From the NCBI RefSeq assembly GCF_002776525.5, contig NC_045437.1:131660590-131724589 (forward strand): DNA of 64,000 nt, read 5' to 3'. Position 1 is the first letter of the stretch, and the number at the start of each line of letters is the position of its first letter. The translations under genes and the position numbers were made by a program. The notes beneath the pieces were generated by a model that saw only the letters and a program-made list of their open reading frames with translations, was not told the origin of the DNA and did no database searches. Below are positions 46,401 through 57,757 of the stretch, piece after piece. Source of the stretch: Piliocolobus tephrosceles. Lineage: Eukaryota; Chordata; Mammalia; Primates; Cercopithecidae.

Positions 46401-49139
46401 AGTTGATATTTTTATGATCGTTGTTATTATCACCAAAATTTGGGAATAGCTGCCTTAGTTCTCTGCTTCAGGGGATCCTCCCTGCTGAGGCAGTGACTAG
46501 GGAGAAAGTCAAGGAAGTAGTTAGGGGTCAGTGGGAAACAGGTGGTAACTGCCTTGTTGAAAAAAACAGAGTTGTACAAATGCTGTCAATTTCCGGGCCT
46601 CATGCCCATGTCATTACCAAATCAGAACGGCCTAGAGAGAGAGCCCTCCTCCATCTCAGATGACAGTTCTTTTATCATTTTTCCCTCTTCTGAACTACAT
46701 TTAGTGTTAATCAAAATTTGATTTCATTAGGAAAGAAAAGTAGTAGAAAGTGACAGAGGAGTGAAGACACAGTGTAATTTGTTTTGCACCCTCCACTCGC
46801 CTCTCCCACCGCCCAGCACCCCAGGTCTCCAGGGAGATGGCCTTGAAAATACATTCACATATGCCTCTTGGATCCAGGCATCTTTGTAAAATATAACCCC
46901 AGAGGGAAAAACACAAGAACATCTTAGATAAGAACCTGCCAATTCTTCTGGTTCAAAATGTCTTCGCGTGAAAAATTTCCTATGGCTGTAGGAGGAAGCT
47001 CACACACAGGACAAGCATGAGACACATCTGGAGGGAACCCAAGCCGGGAACCTGAGGGCCTGACCATCTGCCAGAGGGCCAGATGCTGCTGCTGGAAGCC
47101 TCTTGCCTCCCAGCTTGTCATCTGGGTTCGATGATGCCATCCAAAAGAGGGCCACAGAGTGGGAGGGCGATGAGCAATCCATCTTCTCCCACCCACGGTT
47201 CTTAATTGTGTGATGTAGGGGGTGGGAAGAAGAGAAGAGGGTTAAAAAGTTTGCTCACAAAACCGCACCTTTCCCATGGAAACGGCCATCCTGAAACACA
47301 TGGCTCTGACCACCCAGAACTTTTAGAATATTCCATATAATATCTCTTTATTTTCCTTTGGTCTAACTAGAATGGATGAAGAGGCTTGGCTGTGCAGTTG
47401 TCAGTGGGGGCTGCCATCTTCTGTCAACTTGGGAGTGTATTAAGGGTTTCTAACCAATTGCATTGGTCATTACATTATACGATTTCCCATATCGCAAGTG
47501 TTCTTCCTATTAACAGCTTTGGTGTCTGATTTTGGTCAAAGCAGATCATTGGGATTCAGAGGGACATCCTCTTCTTTTTCCATTGCAGAAACAATCAAGA
47601 GTCTGTGCATACGGCACTCATAAAAGGAAAATGATCAAAACCACACACACAAAAAGGACTATTAAATTCCAGATGAGATTACTGCTTCATGTGATTCCCA
47701 CCATTCAGGAATGTCTTTCTGCTTCGTAATTGCCCACTGACAGATAGACTTACACAAGCAAGATGTAAACATAGTAGGATTATCTCTTACACTATCGTAT
47801 GTGTTTTATGCTAAATCCTTAGACATCCAGGATGATTTTAGTTATGGTCTGTTTTCAGTGCCAGTGGTAGTATATTTTTGCACTAGTGTACGTGCTTTAA
47901 CTTACAAGTAATTGCAATATTTTCTAGGCATATGCAAGGCAGAAACCGTTTTTATTTTATAAAGGCAACTGTTGGAATAGTTTAATATGTAATTTTCATT
48001 ATGTAATTATTCAGATACGTTATTGAATAACTTAAGCATTCTGTATTCAACAATGTTGGGAACAGTATATTGTGTGTCTAAAATCTTGGGCTGCGGATAG
48101 TTCCTCTGCATTCATTAGAGGAATGACTGGGGCATCTGAAACCTTGTTATCACTGCTCTTTGTAAGCAGGTTGTGTTGTCACTGTTGGGGAGGGAGGGCT
48201 GTTTTAAGCTTTGTTTCCACATTTCTTTTTGCAGGGCTGGTGGGACCACCACCTCAGGCAATCTTTCACTGCCCTGTAACATGGATCCTTCCTAAATCTT
48301 TACTGTTGGATTGTGTTGCAACTTCTGCCTATTAGAGTTGCATCTGCAATAAAAAGTGAGGTTCCTGAGAGACAAAAAAGATAATCCCCTGCTTGGGATG
48401 CCAGCCACACTGAGTGCGGTCCACACTGCGTGACTGCTAGCCACACTGAGTGCAACACTACCAGTGGAAAGTCTGAGGTTTTGAAAATAGCAGAAGTGAG
48501 GGAAATGAAAAATGTGATGTGAATTTATACTCAACAATTGTTTTCTATATTCCTTAAGTTAACAAATGTTCCAGTTAGAAAAACCTCTGGTATTGGGTAG
48601 TTTGGAAAAATAAAAGCTGCATTGCAAAAATAAAAAGAAATATCCCATTCTAAGGTTAGGGCAAATGCTTCAAGGCGGAAAGAACTTCCGATTCTGGTTG
48701 GTAGTTTGTTACATATGCTTCAGGGACTTGGGCACATTTGACTACAATGAGTAATTTCTGAGAAAGGATAGTGAGGGACAAGAACTTTTCTGCCAGCGTC
48801 AGAAATTCTTATGTCTGATGTCAAATGATTAGTAATGATGTGGAACAGTTGCCAATGCAAATATTGGTAAAAGGAGAGCACCTGGAGATATCAAAAAAGA
48901 CCGGGGGCTATTCAGACCCAAGATAGATGTCTCTGGTCTTCAGTAGCTAAGTATATACACTGTAATAATAGTGCTGCTTTTGATATTTAAAAAAATGTTT
49001 TAAAGACAAAGGGTAAACTTAAAAGTCATGGTTCTTAAATAGCAAGAGATTAGGGTCTTCTGGGGAACAAAACTCCAACAAAAGATTCCCTTTTACACAG
49101 TTTTGGAATCAGCAATGACCTTTCAATGGTAAATAATGA
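46401..49139. other. long unique block
   Basis: About 2.7 kb with no clear transposon. Includes a GC-richer part at 46780-47190 with short frames lacking domains, and a small tandem repeat at 48404-48453. No supported exon. Confidence 0.45.
48404..48453. repeat. short tandem repeat, about 18-base imperfect unit, 3 copies
   Basis: 'gccacactgagtgc' occurs at 48404-48417 and again at 48440-48453, with the intermediate variant 'tccacactgcgtgact' between. Confidence 0.85.
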
Positions 49140-49260
49140 TGGCCAGCGTTTGTTGAGCCCTCTAGATGCCTCGCCCAGCACCTTTTGTGCATTGTCTCAT
49201 TTCCTCCTCACAGCAGTCCAATGGAGGTACTATTAATATCCCCCATTTTCCACTGTCAAA
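49140..49260 (-). mobile_element. MIR SINE, partial
   Basis: 'ccagcgtttgttgagccctc', 'cattgtctcatttcctcctc' followed by 'acagcagtcc' and 'ggaggtactattaatatccc': reverse MIR 3' and core. Confidence 0.85.
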
Positions 49261-49540
49261 GCTCACACCACTTTTCACTGTTGGAGACAAGACAAAATTC
49301 TCCATTTCCAAACTAATCATCCTGTAAGAGGAAGAGAAAGTGACTTCACCAAAACAGCTGTGGGGGCAGTGGCACAACTTCTACTTGAAGCTAAGTCTTG
49401 TGGCTCTTTTTGCCATGGGATGGTGGCTTCTATGAAATTCTGTTGCTTGTGGTTAATTAGCATCATTCACTTGCACAGTTCGTTTCTTAATCGCATATGC
49501 ATGTTAGCTGTCCCTTGCAACTAGATGAGAGCAAGAATGA

Positions 49541-50039
49541 TTTTTTTTTAAACGTTTAAGTTCAGGGGCACATGTGCAGGATGTGCAGGTTTGTTAAACA
49601 GGTAAACGTGTGTCATGGGGGTTTGTTGTGCAGATTATTTCATCATCCAGGTATTAAGCCTAGTACCCATTAGTTATTTTTCCTGATCCTCTCCCTCCTC
49701 CAACCCTCCACCCTCTAGAAGGCCCTAGTGTGTGTTGTTCCCCTCTCTGTGTCCATGTGTTCTCATCATTTAGCTCCCACTTATAAGTGAGAACATGCAG
49801 TATTTAGTTTTCTGTTTTGTGTTAGTTTGCTAAGGATAATGGCCTCCAGCTCCATCCATGTCCCTGCAAAGGACATGATCTCATTCTTTTTATAGCTGCA
49901 TAGTATTCCATGGTGCATATGTACCACATTTTTTAAAATCCAGTCTATCATTGATGGGCATCTGGCTTGATTCCATGTCTTTGCTATTGTGAATAGTGCT
50001 CCAATGAACATACACATGCATATGTGTCCTTATAATAGA
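49541..50039 (-). mobile_element. LINE-1 (L1PA-type), 5'-truncated, with target-site duplication
   Basis: About 0.5 kb of L1 3' end in reverse, from a T9 tail through the 3'UTR ('cacttataagtgagaacatg') into the ORF2 C-terminus ('tttgctattgtgaatagtgc'). It is flanked by 'atgagagcaagaatga' plus T's at 49525-49540 and 50040-50055 (up to 20 bp shared). Read on the L1 strand, the duplication begins CT/AAAA, near the L1 endonuclease preference. A textbook target-primed insertion. Confidence 0.97.
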
Positions 50040-50134
50040 ATGAGAGCAAGAATGATTTTAGTTGTCCTGCAGTAATACTAAGGGTCTGATAGACCCTTAA
50101 CAAATATGAACTAGCTGCTCAAAATGCCTCTATG

Positions 50135-50220
50135 TTCTTGGGCTGAAATCAAGGGACCCAAATTCTACCTCCATTTCTACTTAGCTATATGAACTGGGTA
50201 CATCTCTGAAACTCTGTTTG
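50135..50220 (+). mobile_element. MIR fragment
   Basis: 'cccaaattctacctccattt', 'gaactgggtacatctctgaa' followed by 'actctgtttg': degraded MIR. Confidence 0.6.
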
Positions 50221-50238
50221 TGCCACTGGGGTAGGATA

Positions 50239-50285
50239 GGGGGGGGGGGAGGGGGAGGGTTATTTTTTTTTTTTTTTTTTTTTTT
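50239..50285 (+). repeat. G-run followed by T23 homopolymer
   Basis: G11-A-G5-A-G3 (50239-50259), then TTA and 23 T (50263-50285). Quadruplex potential on the plus strand. The G and T runs are prone to sequencing length error. Confidence 0.9.
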
Positions 50286-50509
50286 CCTGATCCTCCAAGG
50301 AGAAAAATGAAATATCAACAGTGAAAATTCTTTGGGTATTTATTTTACAAAAGGTTTTAAAGAGCTATTGGAGTCATTTGGTCTACAGAGACAATTTTGA
50401 TGGAGTAATGAAAGAAGATGGTGAGATCATGGAGAATAAAGCAGCCACCCATGTGACTTTATCCTATGTGTATAAATATGCACAACACATATGTACAACA
50501 TCAGAGAAA

Positions 50510-50700
50510 TAAGAACTTTGAAATCATACAATTTGAGTCCCAGCCTTTGATGCTTAGCTGTGTGGTCTTGAGCAAGTTACTTAAGCTTTGATTTTTTTTC
50601 ATCACGAATTTATGAGTAATAATATTTCCCTAAAACAAGATTAAATTAGAGAATTATGAAAAACAATCAGCACGTAGTACATTGCAGGTCTTCAGAAATG
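50510..50700 (+). mobile_element. MIR SINE
   Basis: 'caatttgagtcccagccttt', 'agctgtgtggtcttgagcaa' followed by 'gttacttaagctttg' and 'cagcacgtagtacattgcag': MIR, diverged in the core. Confidence 0.85.
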
Positions 50701-51609
50701 GTAGTGATTACCATTATTGAATGAACCATTTACTGAGTGTTTAATCTTTCAGAAACGTGTATAAAGGAGATACAAGAAAAAAAAAAAATGGGCAGAGCTT
50801 GTGCCCTCTGGAGATTACAATTTAATCGGTAATAGTTGAGGAAAAAAAAAATTCAACTTCCCATCAATATAGCAAATCGTATTCAACAGTGGATAATTAA
50901 ATGGAAATTCTGTGATCCAGTCTCCACATCGAATGGTACCATAGTCCTTGAAAGCTCTTTATCCTCAAGTGATTAAGGAATATTTTATTTTGATTGAAAG
51001 TGATTTGAAACTTGCCTTCTGTGAAGGGTTAACAATCCATATTATTATTTCCTTCTTTTATTGTCATTGTGACTAAAGAATCTTTCCTTGTTCAGCCTGC
51101 CTTTGCCTTTAATTTTTCTCTTCCTTGTTGTCTGTTCTATAGAGTAATTTTGGAATTCCTTTCCTTTCCATCTTTTAACCACTCCTCTTCTTTGCCTTGC
51201 CTCTCTCTTTATGCTGAATCAAGAATGCATTTCAGGAGAAGAAATGTTTGTACATGTCAATAGTTCCAAAAGTATGATTTGGCTGATCTCAGGAGTTTTA
51301 TTTTTAGAACTTGGAAGTTGAGTTGTATTTCGGCAGCTGGTTGGAAAACAAGCTTTAGATATGTTTACAGGCCGGGAGCAGTTTCCACTTCTGCCTCAAG
51401 GGATCACTGGTTAGGTAGTTTAGGCTACCAGGCTTCAGAATCTCCTTTGGCCAGGTCACTCCTCCCGATCTGAATTGCTTCCCATTCTCCTCTTGAGAAG
51501 TGTCTTGTTTATTGATGGTGCCCCAGTGGAATGATAGCATTGTCTTTAGGGCAGATGACTTCCCTTCTTTCTGGCCCAGCCTCTTGTCTGTTGATTATGT
51601 GTAATATTT
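50701..51609. other. unique sequence
   Basis: A-runs at 50780-50789 and 50840-50850; otherwise nothing recognised. Confidence 0.45.
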
Positions 51610-51715
51610 GACATCAATTATTGTGACCGTTAAATGAGATAATACATGTAGAATGCTTAGGGCATATAGTAAGTACTCTGTAAATGTTCACTGATATTAG
51701 CATTAACTTTATTTT
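51610..51715 (+). mobile_element. MIR 3' fragment
   Basis: 'ccgttaaatgagataataca' followed by 'tgtagaatgcttagggcata' and 'tagtaagtactctgtaaatg' match the MIR 3' third. Confidence 0.8.
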
Positions 51716-51764
51716 CATCACCATTATTATTATAAAATAGCCAAACAAATATTATTGTTACAAT

Positions 51765-51850
51765 TTTATTTTGAGACAGGGCCTCGCTATGCTGCCAGGC
51801 TGGCCTCAAATTCCCAGGCTCGAGCAATCCATCTGCTGTTGAACCTGGCT
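51765..51850 (-). mobile_element. Alu-like left-arm fragment (FLAM/AluJ)
   Basis: 'ttttgagacagggcctcgct' followed by 'atgctgccaggctggcctca' and 'caggctcgagcaatccatct', then an abrupt jump to 'gaacctggct'. About 85 bases, old and internally deleted. Confidence 0.75.
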
Positions 51851-52299
51851 AAGAGTTATTTTTTTACTGCATTTTTATTCTTTTCCAAAGTGCTGTACTG
51901 AGTACTCTGCTCATAATGAATGCTCAATGAATAGTGTTGATGTCCAACATTTCCTACCTGGCATCTGACTTATTATTGATATTCATAGTCCTATAAGGAA
52001 AAATGATCATCTGTTCTCCTCAATTGGTAAATAAATTTGTACAAGATTCTTATAGGCTGAAGTTGGTTCTGGCTTTCATTATAATCTTTATCCTATTTAA
52101 TGTTCATATTTATATATTTCACTGATGAGTTGTTACATAATATACAGTATATATAGTATGTATAACAGTAACTTTCTAAAATCTAAAGGGTTCTGCATTC
52201 TGAAACATACCTGGCTTCTTAAAGGAAACCAAATAAGGGACTGTTGGCTTAGAGATGTGGGCAAATTGACTTTATAAAGCTTTTCTGTGCACTGGCCCA

Positions 52300-52420
52300 T
52301 CTGATTATTGTAAAAGCCCATTGAAATCAGCAGGGCAAGCATGAGCTCCATTTTACAGATGAGGAAATAGAAACACAGGGACATTAGATGACCTGTCCAT
52401 GTGATACAGTAAATGGCCAA
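52300..52420 (-). mobile_element. MIR fragment
   Basis: 'ctccattttacagatgagga' followed by 'aatagaaacacaggg' and 'gatgacctgtccatgtgata' read as reverse MIR. Confidence 0.7.
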
Positions 52421-53096
52421 GTTCCTATATTTCTTCTGCCACACTTTCTGCTCTTCTCTGTGAGATTGAAAGAACAACTAATCTTGCCTGTAAAACCATG
52501 AAGAGATGGGATCTGGTTTGAGTTTTGAAGCATGGGTCACTCTACATGCTGCAAGTAATTGGTACCTTTTGAGCATCATGGAAAATAATCTACCTCTCGA
52601 TGGAACTTAACCCAGGGTAGTTTCAGGAGTATGAGTAAAAAAAGGGGAGAAAAATAAACCTGAAAAGGATAAAGACATATTTAGGCATTACACGAGTTTA
52701 CTTTTTATTTATCTGCCTTCTATTTTTTTATTTTCTCATGTTTGTGCATAGAGAAGATTTTTAAGAATCAAAAAAAAATTCAATGGCCTCTTCCGTAACT
52801 CAAGCTTGAAAAAAGATCCAAAATCAGATTTGATTCAAAGAATAATATTGTTCCAGTATTAAATTTTGGTATCAGAAATGCATAGGGAAATTTAATGATT
52901 ATTTCATGATACAATCAATACTCTGTGCACTCTGCCATGTTTGCTGGGAACTTGGAAGTGGCATTTTAAAGGATATGTTAATTTTTTTTATTTTTAATGA
53001 CCTTTTTTCCTTCATTCATTTGCAGGAGTTTTAGTATTTGGGCCAGAACTGCTTAAAACATATTTTAAATAAAGCTTCTCAACCTCACTTCCCTCC

Positions 53097-53259
53097 TTTT
53101 TTTTGTGTGTGTGAGAAGGAGTCTCGCTCTGCCGCCCAGGCTGGAGTGCAGTGGCCGGATCTCAGCTCACTGCAAGTTCCGTCTCCTGGGTTTACGCCAT
53201 TCTCCTGCCTCAGCCTCCCGAGTAGCTGGGACTACAGGCGCCCGTCACCTCGCCCGGCT

Positions 53260-53300
<41 letters not shown>

Positions 53301-53554
53301 NNNNNNNNNNNNNNNNNNNNNNNNNNNNNNNNNNNNNNNNNNNNNNNNNNNNNNNNNNNNNNNNNNNNNNNNNNNNNNNNNNNNNNNNNNNNNNNNNNNN
53401 GTTTTTTTTTTTTTTTTTTTTTTTTTGTATTTTTTTAGTAGAGACGGGGTCTCACCTTGTTAGCCAGGATGGTCTCAATCTCCTGACCTCGTGATCCACC
53501 CGTCTCGGCCTCCCAAAGTGCTGGGATTACAGGCTTGAGCCACCGTGCCCGGCC
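53097..53554 (-). mobile_element. AluY, Old World monkey type, minus strand, interrupted by assembly gap
   Basis: Starts in an interrupted T/TG tail, continues 'cgctctgccgcccaggctgg', has the cercopithecid-type 'gcagtggccggatctcagct', and ends 'caccgtgcccggcc'. The direct repeat 'acttccctcctttt' flanks it (53087-53100 and 53555-53568). The T-rich stretch between the arms is expanded and contains the 100-N gap, inflating the apparent length from about 300 to 458 bases. Confidence 0.95.
53301..53400. other. 100-N assembly gap
   Basis: Exactly 100 N, the conventional placeholder for a gap of unknown size, bounded by 39 T on the left (53262-53300) and G plus 25 T on the right (53401-53426). Both sides begin with G before the T run. 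Confidence 0.99.
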
Positions 53555-53570
53555 ACTTCCCTCCTTTTTT

Positions 53571-55081
53571 AATGACATAATCTTTGATCATTTTAAATGT
53601 TTTAATGGAGCTCTTTAAAGAACACCAAATCTTTGTAAGATTTCTTAGATAACATTGTCCTATACCTGGAACACAAGAACAATTTTGAAACGGTAATTTG
53701 GTCCCCAAAGAGCCCTTCAGCCTCTTCCCTGCTTGCTTGCCCTGACTGGACTGTCTAGAAAGAAAGCCCAAGATAAATGGGGCTAGATTTATGCAGAGTA
53801 ATTTAAAGTCTTCTGCCTCTTCTCGTCTGTCTTGTGGAGAATATACTTGGAAATGTGTTTTAAGTTTGAAGCATCCCTTGAACATCTATTTTGTGATTTT
53901 GTTTTCTTCCTTTCTCTTCATGGAACCTTTATTAGAAGACTGACGAGCCTTGACCTCAGCAAAGGATTAAGTGAGCAGATTCTTCATGTAATAAATCTAA
54001 AGACATATTAAAAGCAAGGAAAAGGGATTTCCCCTGTGTTTTGGGGGGATTTATAAGTGCCAAAGGCTAAACAACTTACAAGAGAAGTAAGATTGCCCCT
54101 TTTTCTAACCTGGACATGTTCTAATATTGTGACATAGCGTAGAATTAAGCTGGCTTACTAAGTAGAAACATGTAACATAATTGAAAATGCACAATACAGA
54201 AAGGAATTCTCAATACAGCAATGTACTGTTGTGAAGATTACACTGATTTATAAGGAATGCCTTAACTCCTAATCCCAGCCATGCAAGACTACAGAGTCAA
54301 GTTGAGTATTTTATAACCAGGGGAAGAGAATAAAGGCTTAATAATATATATTCCCAAAATTGAATATAAATTTGGAACTGGTGTTTGAGCAACCATTCAT
54401 TTCTCTTAAAACAATGTAACAATGAAAACATTTTTATTACATTTTGACATGTGGATTTTCAAAGAAGTTAAGGCATTCTCTATTTCAAAAATGATGGGTA
54501 TAGCCAAATCAGAGAGGAGTAATGAAAATGAATAGTGTGTGAGGGAGAAGGATAAATATTGTGGGACATAAATTGTTTAGAAAAGATCACCAAAGAAGAA
54601 ACATGTCAGGCTAGCAGAAGTAAAACCAAAGGAGTAACTTTATATATAAAGTAAGGGTTAGAAAAAGAAAAAGTAAAAGGGGCGCTTGGAGTAGGTGCTG
54701 AGTGAGCAAAATCATTATGGCTTGAAATTAAAAATAATAAAAAATAAGAATAGAAATTGAGTGCACCACTTCTTTCTTTTTTTGTAAAGTATCTTATCAG
54801 GAAAAGTCATATCATAAGGTCTGATCAAGATGGAGAATTTTAAGAGCTTGTTTATGCATCAAAGATATCTTGGGGATTTTACCCATGTCTAAGTTCAAAA
54901 TATATTTTATGTATATATGTCTTAAACATATAGCCTAAGGGTAATTTTATACAATATGTTAAATACTTTTGTGCATGAAACGAAGTTTTGACTGCGACCC
55001 ATCACATGAGGCCAGGAGTGGAATTTTCCACTTGTGTCATGTCCGCACTTAAAAAGCTCATATTTTGGAGCATTTTGATTT
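53571..55081. other. unique AT-rich sequence
   Basis: No transposon or exon recognised over 1.5 kb. Confidence 0.45.
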
Positions 55082-55091
55082 TAGATTTTTG

Positions 55092-55365
55092 TTTTTTTTG
55101 TCACCCAGGCTGGAATGCAGTGGCGCAGTCTCAGCTCCCTGAAGGCTCTGCCTCCCGGGTTCAAGCAATTCTCCTCCCTCAGCGTCCCGAGTAGCTGGGG
55201 TTACAGGCGTGCACCACCATGACCGGCTAATTTTTGTATTTTTAGTAGAGATGGGGTTTCACCATGTTGGTCAGGCTGGTCTCAAACTCCTGATCTGAAG
55301 TGATCCGCCTGCCTCAGTCTCCTAATGTGATGGGATTACAGGCATGAGCCATGGTGCCTGGCCTC
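55092..55365 (-). mobile_element. Alu (AluS-like), minus strand, lacking the 3' 'gagtctcgctct' segment
   Basis: T8 is followed directly by 'gtcacccaggctggaatgca', so about 20 bases next to the tail are missing. Otherwise complete to 'gagccatggtgcctggcc'. Flanks share 'agatttttg' (55083-55091 and 55366-55374), a plausible 9-bp target-site duplication. Confidence 0.93.
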
Positions 55366-57439
55366 AGATTTTTGGATTAGGGATGCTTAACCTGTATATA
55401 GGTAGAAGAGCGAAATACTGTTGAGTAGAATATTAAACTTAGGAAGGACTATAAATATGTGTGTGTATGTATGTGTGTGTGTTTGTGCACATAAAAATAA
55501 AATGAAGGGAAATATCTTTGGAAGATAATATTCCCTGGTATGTTACATAATCACAGCAGTTGTGGATTAAATCCGTAAAGGCTATGTTGACTCTACATAC
55601 AGAACAAAGGGAGCTCTTGGGTTAATGGTAACTCACTGGTAAAAATAAATAAATAAATAAATATTTTTAAAAAATAAAGATGATATTGAGCTTTGAATCA
55701 TTTGTTTATCAGTGAGACCAGAAGAACAAAAACTGAAATATCAAAATAAATTTCTAGTTCATAGGAATTGGAAAACTATAGAGTAAGAGAGAGTCGAACA
55801 TTCAAAACCTTGCCAAGGAAACTTTACTGAGCCAATAAATGGCTAATTATTATACAAATTACACACATATATACACATTGACAAACGCACACACACACAC
55901 ACACACACATATATATGCATAAACGCTATTTAGCTGGCTCTAAGAAGGAAAAATATCAGAGATTAAGATTAATAATAAAGATTATCCCAAAGTTGAGACC
56001 TGGGAAAGTGATGGGTCTGGAAATGGCCAGACGTTAACACTGGGTCTACTTCGAATCCAGAGGAAATAACAGGGGAGAGCTGCTGGAGAGATTTATTTTT
56101 TTGCTTGCAGGGAAGTGAGCATTAGGGGAAAAATACACATATATATCAATAAAAAGGGAAGAGGATTTTGTTACCATAGGAGAAGGATGAGCTCCTTCCT
56201 ACAGTTACAGGGACACAGTTCCTACTGAAATCAATTTTCATTGCTCAGAGACTACTGCACTTAGTTTTCTAACTGCAGAAGTTGGCTACATACAGAAATG
56301 ATGTCTTGAAGCCAAAAGAAGGCAGTGGCAAGAGAGAGACATATAGTTTTAAAAATGCCAACCTCCCAAATCAGAAAGCATTGTTGTGCTCAAACTAAAA
56401 CAAACACAACACTAAGTATGTGCAGTGGGAAATTGTGAACTTCTGTACCTCCTCACTTCAGGATAACCTGTGATTCTTTTGTGGAAAAGAGACTAACATA
56501 CTGGTTTCACTTGTGGATTAACTTCCTGAGTGGACAGAAAAGCTGTCTTATGCTCAACAGTCACATTGTTTTATATATCTTTGATTTCAGGCAAGGGAAA
56601 GAAAACAAATAGTGCCCATAATAAGGTAGACACTAGCCCAGGATGCAGTAAATCATTTCATTGAGGACTTGGCTGAAAGGAGGGTAGAACTAATGCCATC
56701 AAAGCTGAATAAGTTTTATTTTAAAATGTTAAATAGAAAACCTACACTTTCAAAAGTGATCCATTCCCAAGTAAAGGGAAAATGGCATCATCTCAGCTTC
56801 AGTATATAAAACTCTCGTATATTTGATACCCGGCTTAGCAGCAGGGTGGCAGGGGCTTGGGGGAGGGACCAAAAACAAAGGCAGCAGACAAAATGAAAAG
56901 TATAAATAGAAGTATTGAATATACAGTAACCTGGAGGAAATTACTCTAATGCTGCTTTCAGTTCTTGTCTCCATTTGTAACAATGAGAAAGAAATGACGG
57001 AGGTATGTAAGATAATGCTATAGGAGTCCCATGGTTCAGACAGGAAAAAGGTCTGTGTCTTTAGAAAAGAAAAATAAAAGATTAATGGAGCTCGTTGAGA
57101 AGTTTGCATGGTTCTGAGAGGCATGTAGAAGTGGCTGGTGGCTATTTGTTTTGGAATTAAATATATGAGGATAAGGGCTGTTAAATGAATGAGCAAATAT
57201 GGATCATCTTTGACATTCCTTGTCGGAAAGCATAATTACCACATTGAATAAAGGCCTTGTGGCCAGACAGCAGGAATTAAACATTTTTTAAAAAATTAAA
57301 TAAGTAACATTTAGGGAAAAAACTCTTAAAATATCTGTGTGTGACAGTTTTAGCTTTGCAAAATTTTTTTATACCTAGAATATATATTTTCATTTTATGC
57401 ATTCTCACAACCTAGGGAATTAGACATGCTGATATTATT
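55366..57439. other. unique AT-rich sequence with microsatellites
   Basis: TG repeat around 55457-55483, (AAAT)n at 55638-55663, (CA)n plus ATATAT at 55888-55917. A 148-codon minus-strand frame at 56750-57196 has no recognisable domain. No interspersed repeat recognised. Confidence 0.45.
55888..55917. repeat. (CA)n(TA)n microsatellite
   Basis: About eleven CA units running into ATATAT. Confidence 0.93.
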
Positions 57440-57757
57440 ATAGTTGTCCTTCTATATCTGTGGGGGATTGGATCCAGGATGCCCCCTTGGATACCAAAAT
57501 CTGCAGATGCTCAAATCCTTTATATAAAATGTCATAATATTTGCATATAACCTAGTCATATTCTCCCGTATACTTTAAATCGTCTCTCTATTACTTATAC
57601 CCAAATCAATGTAAATGCTATTGAATTATTGCCATACTGTATTTTTAACATTTTTAAAATTTTATTTTCATATCATTGTTTATTGTTTGAATATCTTTGA
57701 TTTGTGGTTGGTTGAATCTGTGGGTGTGAATCCCATAGATACGGAGGGCCAACTGCA
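57440..57757 (-). mobile_element. TcMar-Tigger-type MITE
   Basis: Terminal inverted repeats are visible: left 'tagttgtccttctatatctg' and right 'agatacggagggccaactgc', imperfect complements, with TA at the left boundary. The interior ('ggataccaaaatctgcagat' followed by 'gctcaaatcc', 'gtatactttaaatcgtctct') matches the family that reads 'ttggccctctgtatccgtgg' in sense. The exact family name is uncertain. Confidence 0.85.

Noticed and set aside
53038..53494. 129-141 codon frames across the gap
   Set aside because: Translated Alu sequence and N's.
56750..57196. 148-codon minus-strand frame
   Set aside because: No domain, splice or start context; plausible as a chance frame in AT-rich DNA. Weaker than the 178-codon frame.
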